Positions 33,525 to 43,400 of a DNA stretch of 64,000 nucleotides are shown piece after piece (within the stretch, counting starts at the first letter, position 1; the number at the start of each line of letters is the position of its first letter). The DNA lies in assembly GCA_031423955.1 (NCBI GenBank), contig JANPGJ010000069.1, positions 7,106-71,105 of the forward strand, written 5' to 3'. The position numbers were made by a program, and so were the translations under genes. This DNA is from JAEUOS01 sp031423955 (GTDB lineage: Bacteria; Pseudomonadota; Gammaproteobacteria; Burkholderiales; JAEUOS01). The notes under the pieces were generated by a model. The model was not told where the DNA came from, made no database searches, and saw only the letters and a program-made list of their open reading frames with translations.

Positions 33525-34420
33525 GCAAGGGCGACGCTTGCAGACTCGGAATCGACCTTGGTGGCACCAAGATCGAAGGCATCGCGCTCGATTCGCACGG
33601 GCTCGAGATCAAGCGCCTGCGCATCGCCACCGAAGCCGACGGCGGGCCGGTGCATATCGTCGCTCGCATCGCCAACTTGTATGCAGGCCTGGTCTACGCC
33701 ATTGACGACGCGCCGCACAGCGTCGGCATCGGCACCCCGGGCGCGATCTCCAGGAAGACCGGCCTGCTGAAGAATTCCAATACCGTCGGCCTCAACGGTC
33801 TGCCGCTCAAGTCCCTGTTGGAAAGCGCGCTACACCACCCAGTGCGGGTCGAGAACGACGCCAACTGCTTTGCCCTGGCCGAAGCGTTGCAGGGCGCGGG
33901 CCGTGGCTACGATTGTGTTTTCGGCGTGATCATGGGCACCGGTTGCGGCGGCGGCATCGTCATCGGCGGGCGCTTGCGTAGCGGCCCGCAGGCGCTGGCC
34001 GGCGAGTGGGGGCATATGGTGATCGACCCGGCCGGCCCGGCTTGTTATTGCGGCGCCCGGGGCTGTGTCGAAACCTTCATTTCCGGCAGCGGGCTTGCCC
34101 GCCGTTTTCGCGAACGATATGGGCGTTCACTGGACGCCATGCAGATTGTCGCGGGTGCCGCGGCCGGTGAGGCTGACTGCGTCGCCGCGATGAATGCCTT
34201 CCATGCGAACTTCGGTCAGGCCGTCGCCAACCTGATGGCGGTGCTCGATCCGGATGTGGTGGTGTTGGGTGGCGGCCTGTCGAACATCGACGGCCTGTAC
34301 GACCGCGGCGTGGCCGCAGTCGCGCAACGCCTATTCAGTGATGAGATGACGACACCGATCGTGCGCAATGTGCTGGGCGACTCGGCCGGTGTGATCGGCG
34401 CCGCCCTGCTCGGGATTTAG
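33521..34420 (+). CDS. ROK-family sugar kinase (fructokinase/Mak type)
   Basis: 299 residues. ATP phosphate loop GIDLGGTKIEG at the N-terminus, VENDANCFALAEA with the catalytic Asp, and the ROK zinc motif CYCGARGCVETFISGSGL are all visible. The family phosphorylates fructose, glucose or N-acetyl sugars. The overlap with the upstream phosphatase gene suggests a shared pathway. Mak/fructokinase is the likeliest assignment but is not proven. Confidence 0.9.
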   Translation: MSKGDACRLGIDLGGTKIEGIALDSHGLEIKRLRIATEADGGPVHIVARIANLYAGLVYAIDDAPHSVGIGTPGAISRKTGLLKNSNTVGLNGLPLKSLLESALHHPVRVENDANCFALAEALQGAGRGYDCVFGVIMGTGCGGGIVIGGRLRSGPQALAGEWGHMVIDPAGPACYCGARGCVETFISGSGLARRFRERYGRSLDAMQIVAGAAAGEADCVAAMNAFHANFGQAVANLMAVLDPDVVVLGGGLSNIDGLYDRGVAAVAQRLFSDEMTTPIVRNVLGDSAGVIGAALLGI

Positions 34421-34493
34421 CCCGTGCAAGACATGTCTCTGACCAAGTTCACAGCATCAGGCGTCTCCCCTGCGCCTCTGCCGCTAGCCCGGC

Positions 34494-35864
34494 CTATTGC
34501 AGCATGAATGTTTCATACTCCAGCCGCGCCAGCGTGCGCGACAGCCGGTAGGCGCCGATCATCACCACGATCAACAGCGCCAGCGCGAAACCATAGCCGT
34601 AGTACGGCGGCCCCAGCTTGATGGTGATCGCGGTCAACACGAAATTGAGCACCACAAAGGCGATGGTGAGAAACAACACGATGCGCCGCTTGTCTAAGTA
34701 GAAGAAGACATTGAGGATGCCGAGAAACACCACCTGCAGGCCAGCGGCGACGACGTCGACATAAAGCAGCGAAAGGTAGAGCGTCGAGATGCCCAGCCAC
34801 TCGAGGATCGCGCGGCCGGTGACGACGATCAGCAGCACCGCGATGGTCTGGATCTTGACGATCTCGTAGATTCCCAGCTTGACCGTCTCCACCATGCCAT
34901 TGCGGTATTCCTCGATCATCTCCAGCGAACCGCCCTCGCGCACCGCGTTGTAGAACGCGTCGTAGTACTCGACGAAATCGGTTTCCAGCCGCACCAGGAA
35001 AATCGCCATGCCGGGAATGATCGACAGATACGCAAGGAACACCGGCAGGTCGTAGATCAGGGATGCGCGAAACGGCCCGATCACCGCCTGGCTGGTGGCC
35101 GGGAAATACCAGAACATGAACTTGTCGACCCACACACCGAGGTTGTAGAAAAACCCGATTGCCATCAGCGACGGATAGATCAGGTCGCGGTCAAAAAATT
35201 CGAACGAGATGAAGCGCTCGGCGGTGTAGTTGCGCAGGATCAGCGACAACATGCCGAGCAACAGGGCGGCGTGGCCGATCACGAAGCCGATCACCAGGCC
35301 TTCGAGGCCAAGCCCGCGCAGGGCCAGCGCTGCAATCACGGTCATCGCATAGCCGACGAAATACAGCCAGACGATCTCGCGATAGTGCTTCATTCCGGAC
35401 AGGAAGATGGTGGCGATCCAGATATTGCTCATGATCACGAAGCCGGCCACCGCCATCAGGCGAAACAGCAGCGACTGTTCGGGAAACAGGAACATGATCG
35501 CTGCCACCCCGATCAGGCCTGACCCCACCGTCACCACCAGCGCCACCGCGTGGAAGTTGGTGAGGATGATGTCCTTCTTGTGCTCGAACAGGCGGTCGGC
35601 AGAGAAACGGGTGAACGACAGCTGGAACACCCCGGTGAGGATCAGCGAGATGGCGATGATGTAGGTCACCGTTACCTGGAACTGCACGATGCGATAGTCC
35701 GGCAGCACCACCGCATAACTCAGAATGCCGATGATCAGGATGCCGACAATCGACAATACCCACGGCCCCGAACTGATCACCCCGGCATAGCCATAGGCCT
35801 GGATCAGCCCGAGCAGGTTGTCGCGCTTGAGCAGGCGCCGCAGTTCGAACCCGATGCCGGCCAT
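34494..35864 (-). CDS. pelG: Pel exopolysaccharide exporter-like membrane protein PelG
   Basis: 456 residues with about 12 membrane segments, Wzx/MATE-like. It starts MAGIGFELRRLLKRDNLLGL, as in PelG of Pseudomonas and Ralstonia, with GPWVLSIVGI following. In Pel systems it works with PelD, PelE and PelF in the inner membrane to move the polymer. It is the last gene of the cluster, 3 bp after pelF, so it is translated from the same transcript. No terminator is obvious in the 73-bp gap before the ROK gene. Confidence 0.95.
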   Translation of the reverse strand: MAGIGFELRRLLKRDNLLGLIQAYGYAGVISSGPWVLSIVGILIIGILSYAVVLPDYRIVQFQVTVTYIIAISLILTGVFQLSFTRFSADRLFEHKKDIILTNFHAVALVVTVGSGLIGVAAIMFLFPEQSLLFRLMAVAGFVIMSNIWIATIFLSGMKHYREIVWLYFVGYAMTVIAALALRGLGLEGLVIGFVIGHAALLLGMLSLILRNYTAERFISFEFFDRDLIYPSLMAIGFFYNLGVWVDKFMFWYFPATSQAVIGPFRASLIYDLPVFLAYLSIIPGMAIFLVRLETDFVEYYDAFYNAVREGGSLEMIEEYRNGMVETVKLGIYEIVKIQTIAVLLIVVTGRAILEWLGISTLYLSLLYVDVVAAGLQVVFLGILNVFFYLDKRRIVLFLTIAFVVLNFVLTAITIKLGPPYYGYGFALALLIVVMIGAYRLSRTLARLEYETFMLQ

Positions 35865-35867
35865 CGC

Positions 35868-37433
35868 CTACCCCCGCGTCGCGGCTGTGTCGCGCGCGCC
35901 GCCGATCGCACGCTGGTACAGCGTCCGGTACTGGCCGAACATCAGGTCCTGGGTATAGAAGCGCTCGACCCGCGCGATGCCGGCGGCCTGGGCGCTGTTC
36001 CAGCGCGCCGGATCGGCGAGCAGGTTGACCGCCGCCTGCGCCAACGCCGGCGCATCCGCGATGCGCACCACATCGCCCGCCACGCCCAGGGCACGATCTT
36101 CCGGCGACAAGCCGTAGATCAGTTGCCGGCAGGAGCCGACGTCGGTGGCCACGCACGGCACGCCGGCGGCGTAGCCTTCCAGAATCACCAGCGGCAGCGC
36201 TTCGCTGATCGACGACAACACCACCAGCCCGATCTTCGGCATCAGTTCGTCGATCTTCTGGAAGCCGAGGAACTTGACGTTGTGTTCAAGTCCCAGGCTC
36301 AAGGCGATATTGCGGCACTCGGCGGCATATTCCGGCGACTCATCCTCAGGCCCGGCAATCCAACCTTCCGCCTCGGGCAGCAGGTTGACCACGGTGCGCA
36401 TGGCGCGCACGAAAGTCTTGACGTCCTTGATCGGCACCACCCGGCCGATCAGGCACAACACCTTCGGCGGCGCCGCCGGGCGCAGCGCGCGCAGTGCCGA
36501 CAGGCGCTTCATGTCCACGCCGTTCGGAATGTTCATGGTGCGACCGGCATCGGCGCCGTCGGCCACCTGGCGCAGCCGGTTGGTCTCGTACAGCGCCACG
36601 ATCTGGTCCGAGGCCTCGTAGCACATGCGCCCGAGCGCTTCGAAAAAGCGGATCCACAACTCGCGGAAGTACGACACCTGCGAGGCGTCCTTCTCGAACA
36701 CGCCGCGGTTATCCTTGATCCACTCGCTCTGGAACAGGTCGATCTTGCGCTCCTTGGTGTAGATGCCGTGTTCGGACAGCAGCAGCGGCCGCGCGGTCTG
36801 CGCCTTCAGGATGGCGCCGAGGAATCCGGCGTAACCGGTCGAGATGCTGTGGTAGCAGCGCGCCGTAATCAGGTTTTTCGCCACCCGCACCATGCGCCAG
36901 ATCGGCGCATGCATGATGCGGATGGTCCAGAAATAGTCGACAAACGAAGGATCGGTGCAGAACTCGCGATATTGCGCGGTGGTGTATTCCCAGGATGCGC
37001 GCGCGTGCAGGAACGCGCTTTCGTCAAGCTTTCCGCCGGGCCCCAGTTCGGGCAACAGGCGGGCGAACAGTTCACGCGCCTTGATCGCCGCCGCCGGACA
37101 GCGGTTGCCGCCACGAACCGCCGAATGAAATTCGCTCATGGTGTCGAAGGTGGCGCGATCACCTGCCTGCGCCGCCGGCTTCGGCGCGTCCTGCATGTCG
37201 TGGATGTAATGGCACTCAAGGTGCACCACATTGGCCGGCAACTGATAGCGCATGTCGCCGTAGTCATCGCGCCGGCTGCCCAGGAAGCAGATGCCGAAGG
37301 TGTATTCGGGAAAGCCGCGAATGATCTGGTTGACCCAGGACGACACCCCGCCCGAAACATAGGGAAAGGTGCCCTCGAGCAGGAGCATGATGTCGCATGA
37401 GGCGGCCGTCGGAAACACCGGTGCGGTGCTCAT
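35868..37433 (-). CDS. pelF: Pel polymer glycosyltransferase PelF
   Basis: 521-residue cytoplasmic GT4 glycosyltransferase. N-terminal LLEGTFPYVSGGVSSWVNQI is the PelF signature. The donor-binding C-terminal half carries CLIGRVVPIKDVKTF and SEALPLVILEGYAAG, the E-x7-E motif. It builds the Pel polymer from UDP-sugars. pelE ends 46 bp upstream; pelG begins 3 bp downstream. The starting ATG at 37433 gives the usual short N-terminus. Confidence 0.95.
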   Translation of the reverse strand: MSTAPVFPTAASCDIMLLLEGTFPYVSGGVSSWVNQIIRGFPEYTFGICFLGSRRDDYGDMRYQLPANVVHLECHYIHDMQDAPKPAAQAGDRATFDTMSEFHSAVRGGNRCPAAAIKARELFARLLPELGPGGKLDESAFLHARASWEYTTAQYREFCTDPSFVDYFWTIRIMHAPIWRMVRVAKNLITARCYHSISTGYAGFLGAILKAQTARPLLLSEHGIYTKERKIDLFQSEWIKDNRGVFEKDASQVSYFRELWIRFFEALGRMCYEASDQIVALYETNRLRQVADGADAGRTMNIPNGVDMKRLSALRALRPAAPPKVLCLIGRVVPIKDVKTFVRAMRTVVNLLPEAEGWIAGPEDESPEYAAECRNIALSLGLEHNVKFLGFQKIDELMPKIGLVVLSSISEALPLVILEGYAAGVPCVATDVGSCRQLIYGLSPEDRALGVAGDVVRIADAPALAQAAVNLLADPARWNSAQAAGIARVERFYTQDLMFGQYRTLYQRAIGGARDTAATRG

Positions 37434-37479
37434 TGGATTGCCCTTTTTCCATTGCGTGCCATGCTCCGCGACGGGTGTC

Positions 37480-38469
37480 TCATACCGGGCCCCAGTAACG
37501 CCGCAAGGCCAGGAGTGCAGGCGCCGCCGGCTTGCCGCGCAACTCGCCGAACAGAACGCGTACCTCGGAGAACCGGCGTTGGCGGAATAGCAGTTCGGCC
37601 AGGTAGGGCAGCATGCGTTCGCGCGGAAAGCCGAACGCCGCCGCCTGGTCCAGCGCGACTCGCGCCTGCTCGAAGTCGTCGATCACCAGCGCGAGCCGCC
37701 CGAGCATGAACCACAGGCCGCTGTCGTCGCCGTCGATGGCAAGCGCATCCTGGCCGTGGCGTAGCGCCTCGGCGGCGGCGAACTTGAGCATGTCGCCCTG
37801 CACCAGGTTCTGATACACCAGCTCCCAGTAGTATTCGGCGATCTGCTTGTTGGTGATGCGCCGCTCGTCCGCCGATTGCGTCCCGGCCAGGGCTTCGCGG
37901 GCGGCCTGGATTTTCGAGGAGATCGCTTTCTCCTTGCCATCGAGCATGCCGTAGGCCAACAGCCGCACGTCGTCAATCGGGTCGGCCAGCAGCTCGCGCA
38001 GGATGCCGCCGGTCATGCGCGCCGGCGTGTTCTGCACCGCCGCCAGCGCCTGCAGCCGGCCGCCGACCGGCGCTTCATCGTTGCCCAGCTGCGCGCGGAC
38101 CTGGCCACCACGAAAGCCGGTGCCTTCAGTATTGCGATGGGTGGTGAATTTCGGTGCGCCTACCTTGCCGTAGAGGTCGGCGGCGGTGAAGCGTGGCAGG
38201 ACCAGCGAAAACGCCAGCCCGCCGATCACGCACACCAGACCTGCGATCGGCACGAAAAAATTGAAGGAAAACAGAAATACAAATAACCAGATCCGCGGCC
38301 GCGCGTAGCGCTCGGGCACCAGGGGCAGCAGCGCCAGCGAAAGCAAGGCACTGCCGATGGCATGCGTGCCAAAGTAGGCTGCGAGCACGGCGGGGCTGCT
38401 GGTGCTCGAGAACAGCAGGGCGATCGAACCAAGCTCGAACGAAGCCGCGCCAAACCATTGCTTAAGCAT
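37480..38469 (-). CDS. pelE: Pel inner-membrane TPR protein PelE
   Basis: 329 residues. Two or three hydrophobic segments near the start (ALLSLALLPLV, IWLFVFLFSFNFFVPIAG) are followed by cytoplasmic TPR-like helices (ADERRITNKQIAEYYWELVY and VIDDFEQARVALDQA), as in PelE. It binds PelD in the Pel synthase complex. The ATG at 38469 lies 8 bases inside the end of pelD, so the two genes are translationally coupled; an ORF extending to 38688 is only the alternate frame over pelD. Confidence 0.9.
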   Translation of the reverse strand: MLKQWFGAASFELGSIALLFSSTSSPAVLAAYFGTHAIGSALLSLALLPLVPERYARPRIWLFVFLFSFNFFVPIAGLVCVIGGLAFSLVLPRFTAADLYGKVGAPKFTTHRNTEGTGFRGGQVRAQLGNDEAPVGGRLQALAAVQNTPARMTGGILRELLADPIDDVRLLAYGMLDGKEKAISSKIQAAREALAGTQSADERRITNKQIAEYYWELVYQNLVQGDMLKFAAAEALRHGQDALAIDGDDSGLWFMLGRLALVIDDFEQARVALDQAAAFGFPRERMLPYLAELLFRQRRFSEVRVLFGELRGKPAAPALLALRRYWGPV

Positions 38470-39862
38470 GGCACCTCGCCAGCAGGCCGGACAGCGCATC
38501 GGACGGCGACGCAGCGCCCAGCGCAACGATATGCGCAACGATGCCGGCGCCTGAAAAATCGACCGCGAACTGCGCCTGCACCAGGGCTTCGATGCGCGCG
38601 AGATAGCCCTCGACCGCGGCCGGCCCGGCAAGCGGCAACAGCGAAATCTGTACCCGCTTGCCGGCAACATGCGGTTCCCAGCCGACATCCATGTTGCGTT
38701 TCAGGCGCCTTACATGCGCGTAGATATCGGCGCCGCGCGGGTTGTCATCAAACACCAGCGCCACCATCGCCGACTGGATGTCGGCATTGTTGCGAATGCG
38801 CGTCAGGCGCACCAGGTCGAGGGCGAACTCCGGCGGGCAGGCGCTGACGCGGTTGATCAGCTGGCGGGTTTCCTGGCCGGCTTCGACGCCGTCGGCGTAA
38901 TAGCCGAGCAACACGGTGAACAGTTGCAGGGTATCGTAGTTGAGGGCGAAAAACGGTACCCGCTCGACCGCCACCAACCCGACCCGCGAACCGCTGGCGG
39001 TGAACATCGGTGCGCAGATCAGGTAGCGGCTGTGATCGAACTCGCGGGCGCCGGGCTGGGCCATCTGCACATGCACCAGGTCACCCTGCTCAAGCCCGTA
39101 GTTGAGCAGCGGATCAGCCGGGTCGAGCGCCCGTGCCGGGCCCAGCTTGGCGGCCGGCTCCGGTTCATAGGTGCCGTCGCGACGCAAGGCGAATACCGCG
39201 GCCACTTCGAGCTGGCAGCTTTGCGCCAGCAACTGCAGGAACTCGTTGGCGCCCGGCAGCGCCTCATTCCGGTCGAGGGTCGACAGCGAACGCAGTCGCA
39301 CCAGGGTTTCACGCAAGGTCAATGGTTTGGCCAGCAGGTCCTGCTCCAGCCGCTCATGCGACAGGCGCAACAGAAAATGGCTCTTGGTGAGCGTATTGAG
39401 GCGTTCATCGAGATAGGCGTTGACCGCACGCAGGCGGCGCTGTCGAGAGTTCCAGACGTCGGCAAACTGGCCGCAGATCAACGCCAGAATCAGGCCGCCA
39501 AGAAAATACGCCTTTGGAAACACCGGCGTGACCAGCTGCAGCAACTCGAGGCCGAACCAGCAGCCGGAATAGGTCAGAACCGACACCAGTCCGATCACGC
39601 TGCCGTAACGCATCGCCACCACGGCCGGCACCAGCCACAGCCACGGAAACTCGGAAGTGGTGCCAAACGGGTCGGCGGGGTTGAGCCAGAATGCGACCGT
39701 CAGCGCGGCGACGCCGAACAGCACCGCCTCGAAACCGGCCCACAGCCAGATCCAGGCCGGCTCCTCGGTCACCTGCTGGCCGGGGAAAAAGCGCAACAAC
39801 AGCGCCCGCAACCACAATCGCGGCAGATTGCGGTTCGGACCCGCCGGTTCGGATGAGGTCAT
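38462..39862 (-). CDS. pelD: c-di-GMP receptor PelD
   Basis: 466 residues. Four membrane segments (about 37-60, 72-95, 97-115, 118-135), then a cytosolic GAF-like domain and a degenerate GGDEF domain from about 335. RNMD at 389-392 fits the RxxD inhibitory-site motif that binds c-di-GMP in PelD of Pseudomonas aeruginosa. The active GG(D/E)EF sequence is missing, so it should be a receptor, not a cyclase. Sits between pelC and pelE in the canonical order. Confidence 0.93.
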   Translation of the reverse strand: MTSSEPAGPNRNLPRLWLRALLLRFFPGQQVTEEPAWIWLWAGFEAVLFGVAALTVAFWLNPADPFGTTSEFPWLWLVPAVVAMRYGSVIGLVSVLTYSGCWFGLELLQLVTPVFPKAYFLGGLILALICGQFADVWNSRQRRLRAVNAYLDERLNTLTKSHFLLRLSHERLEQDLLAKPLTLRETLVRLRSLSTLDRNEALPGANEFLQLLAQSCQLEVAAVFALRRDGTYEPEPAAKLGPARALDPADPLLNYGLEQGDLVHVQMAQPGAREFDHSRYLICAPMFTASGSRVGLVAVERVPFFALNYDTLQLFTVLLGYYADGVEAGQETRQLINRVSACPPEFALDLVRLTRIRNNADIQSAMVALVFDDNPRGADIYAHVRRLKRNMDVGWEPHVAGKRVQISLLPLAGPAAVEGYLARIEALVQAQFAVDFSGAGIVAHIVALGAASPSDALSGLLARCHA

Positions 39863-39872
39863 CGGCTCGCAG

Positions 39873-40409
39873 TCAGCGCGCCGCGCCGATCACCGGCAGC
39901 AGCAATTGCCGGATCAGGCGTTGTGCGACACCGGACAGCGCCTCGCGGCTCCAGCCGGTCTTGCCGCCGGCGCCGCTCCAGATCACTTCGCCGCTGTTGA
40001 CATCGATCACATCGAGCGCGATGCCGACCGCCGGCTCGCCGTCGATGCCGACCTTGTAGCGCCATTCGTCGACCGCGCCGGCCACCGCGTAGCGCGCGCC
40101 CGCGGACTTCGCCCAGGCGCGCGCCGCCTCCATCTGCTTGCGGTCGAGCGGCTCGAACAGTGTTTCGTTGTTGAGGTTTGCCGGATAGCGGCGCAAGTCG
40201 CGCACGCCATTGGCGCGCAGCACCGCGTCGATGATCGCTTCCGCGCGCAAGCCCGCCTGCGGCGTCTCGGTATGGTTCATGATCGGCAGCAGCACCCACT
40301 TCGCGCCGCGGTCGAATGCAGGTGGCGCGCCGATATCGACGGTGGTGCAGGCAGCAAGCCAGGCCAGCGACAGCAAGACCCAGGTCGACAGGTGTTTTCG
40401 CATGTTCAT
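39873..40409 (-). CDS. pelC: Pel outer-membrane lipoprotein PelC
   Basis: 178 residues. Lipoprotein signal peptide with lipobox LAAC at Cys21; the mature domain has the PelC pattern (WVLLPIMNHTETPQAGLRAE, VIDVNSGEVIWSG). PelC forms a 12-mer ring at the inner leaflet of the outer membrane under PelB. Start: the ATG at 40409 has AAGGA 9 bases upstream (the next ATG is at 40403). Ends 10 bp before pelD. Confidence 0.93.
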   Translation of the reverse strand: MNMRKHLSTWVLLSLAWLAACTTVDIGAPPAFDRGAKWVLLPIMNHTETPQAGLRAEAIIDAVLRANGVRDLRRYPANLNNETLFEPLDRKQMEAARAWAKSAGARYAVAGAVDEWRYKVGIDGEPAVGIALDVIDVNSGEVIWSGAGGKTGWSREALSGVAQRLIRQLLLPVIGAAR

Positions 40410-40422
40410 GACGGATTGTCCT

Positions 40423-43400
40423 TCAATAGAACCATTGGTAGGTAAGGCCGAATTCGCGCAGTCCCTGCGGCGCCCCTGGGGTGCCGGTTGATTGCCCGAT
40501 GTAAAAAACCGCGTGATCCTGCCCGGCCAGGCTGCCAACGGCGCCCAGGCGGACGCTGCGGCCATTGCCGGTGATGCTGTTGTGAAACAGGGTGAAATCG
40601 AAGAATGGTCGCAGGGCGCGCGAGTAACGCTCCTGAAGATACTGGCCCCAACCGAAACCGAGACCCCATTGGGTCGAGCTCGCGGGCAGGTAGACATCGC
40701 TGCCGGTGGCAAGCAGCGCTGGTCGCAGCCCCGCCATCAGGGCGTCGTCGGTGGCACTGGCCGCCAGATTGGTGCGGGTGCCGAACACGCGGACATTGAA
40801 ATCCGGATACTCGATGCGAATCCGGTGACCGGCCTCCAGGCTGTAGACGGTGCTTCTGCCAAGCGCGGCCCCACTTTGCGACTGAAAACTGCTCCAGGCA
40901 AGGCCTGCACGCAAGTACTCGCGATTGGCGATCGCCCAGGTCAGCGTATTGGCGACGCTGTTCTTCATCGCACCGACGCGCAGGATCGCGGTCTCGATCG
41001 CGGTCTGCTGATAGCCCGCGCTGCCGGCCAGGCGCAGGCGCGGCGCCAGCGCCAGGTCGTACTCGAGCTTCATGCCGTTGATCTCGCGCACTGCGCTGCG
41101 GTGCTGGATGCTGAGCGTCAATGGTCCACGGCCGCTCTGGTAGCGCAGATAGGCCGACGCGGTGGCATCGGTCTGCGGCACGTTGATCAACACGGTTTCA
41201 TCCTGGGTCGACTGGCGGTTGACGGTAAGGCTCAAGCCCAGCTTCAGGCGCGGCGAAAGGTCGGCGCTGGCTTCGAGCCGGGTCTGCGCGATCGCCAGTG
41301 GCGATTGGCGGATGCCGACCAGCGCGCCGGCCACACGTGCCGGATCGTCGGTTGCCATGTTGGTGAAGCGCAGATGCAATTGCTCGTCGAACTGCAGGTG
41401 ATCGAGTTGTTCAAAGGCCAGGGTGCGCGCGAGCGCCGGGCGGCCGATATTCAACGCCGCCTCGACCCGGTCGTACATCGGCAACCAGTCCGGGAGATCG
41501 TCGATCAGGCGGGTCAGGGTGTCACGATCGGCGCCGGCCAGGGCGACCGACAACTGGCCCCACAGGGGGCGCGCCAGATTGCCGGCGAAACGGGTGACGA
41601 GCCAGACCCGTGCCAATTCATGCGCCTCGTTGTTGAGCGCCCAGGCGAGCGCCAACTCCTTGACCGTGGCGTCGTTGTCGGCCGCCGGGAAGCGCAATGT
41701 CGTGGCGCCGCCATCGCGGGTGAACCAGCCTTCGGGCAGACTTGCGGCCGGGTTCGCCGCGGCCTGCGGCATCCCGGCTGCCAACCCGGCTTCGAGCGCG
41801 GCGACCAATTCGGCGCCGGTCGCCGGCAGCGGCGCCGGCGGTGGCGGCTTCTTCAGTTCCTCCAGGTCAGCCTGCAACAGGCGCTCGACCAGCAGTTTGG
41901 CGCGATCGCCGACGACAAACACTTGCGCCAGGGCCGCCAGCCGATCGCGCATCGACACCAGCAGGTCGGTGCGAATCGTCGCCAGCACCTCCGGGCGACG
42001 CAGCTCAAGCCAGACCCGGCGCCGAATGCGCCAGGCCAGATCCGGTTGGGAATTGGCATCGAGACATTCGGCGAACGCCATCAGCCACAGGTAGTCGTTT
42101 TTGTGCTCGCTGTCGGCAGCAGCCTGCTTGCGAAACCAGCGCAGGGCATCGGCCTGGCGATTCAGCGTCATGTGCGCGGCGGCAAACGGCCCCCACAGGC
42201 GCGGCTCGCGTTCGGCTGCTGGCGCCAGGGAGACCAGCACCGCCTGCAGCCTGGCGGCGTCGCGCAACGCGATCAACGCCCAGACGATCGCCGCCTGGGT
42301 ATCCGGATTGCGCGGCTCGCGTGCATCGGTGGCGATCAGATCGGCCAGCGCGCCGCGCAAGTCGCCCTGCGCCTGCAGATGACTGGCGCGCGCGGCGAGG
42401 AAGCGCGGGTCGCGCTCAAGCTCGGCGCGGATATCCGGCGGCAGCTCGCGCAGGAAGCGCGCGATCGCCGGATGCGCCGCACCGCGTGCGTGCTGGTACA
42501 TCACCTGCAACGCCAGGTCGGTACGGCGGAATTTGGCAAACGCGAACTCGGCGACTTTCGCGGCCTGGTCGGGACGCATCGCGTCGAGCAGTGCGATCAG
42601 GTTCTGCAGGTCCCCTTCCGAGTATTTCTCGGATGCCAACAGGCGCTGGTAGCCGGCGATCGCCTTGTCGTCCATTTCCAGCAGCCGTGCCAGTTCGGCG
42701 AACATCTGCCAGTAGGCGGTTTCGCCCATGGCGACCAGTTTCTCGACCAGCTCCAGCGCCGCCAGCGCCGCACGCAGGTCACCCGTCAGGTAGTAGTGGG
42801 CGGCGATCGGGGTGGCATAGCGCAATGCGGGGCCGAATTCGGCCTGCAGGGTGCGCCAGGTATCGAACGCCAGCTGATCACGGCCGGCACGCGTGGCCAA
42901 CAGTGCCAGGCGCTCCAAGTTCTGGCGGCGCTGCGCGCCGCCGGTGCGCGCCTGCAGGAACGCGATCGCCGCCGCCGGGTCGCCCAGCCGTTCATGAACG
43001 CCCAGAATCTCCTCCTGCAGTTCTACCCGGTGCGGCTCGCGACCCAGTTTGTGGGTCAGCACCGCCAGCAATGCCTGGTCATCGAACAAGCCGCGCGAAA
43101 GCCGCAGTACCGCTTCCCAGCTCGCCTCGGCGCCGGTCATGCGCGCATGCGCCAGCCATTGCGCCAGCGCGACCTGCGGCGCACCCCGCCATTCGGCCAC
43201 CTGCGCGAAACGTTTGCGCCACTCCGCCGACTGCGGCACCTGTGCGACCGCCGACTCGGCCACTTTATAGGCGTCAACCAGGTTGCCGGCGGCCAGGAAA
43301 ATATCGAAGCCAAGAGTGAAACTTTCTTCGTCGAATGGCGCGGCCGGTCCGGACGGCGTGTTGCCGACCCGCACAATGGCCGAGCGCGACAAGCCCGCGG

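Noticed and set aside
35550..37400. Plus-strand open frame opposite pelF and the 5' end of pelG
   Set aside because: Shadow frame without recognisable domain.
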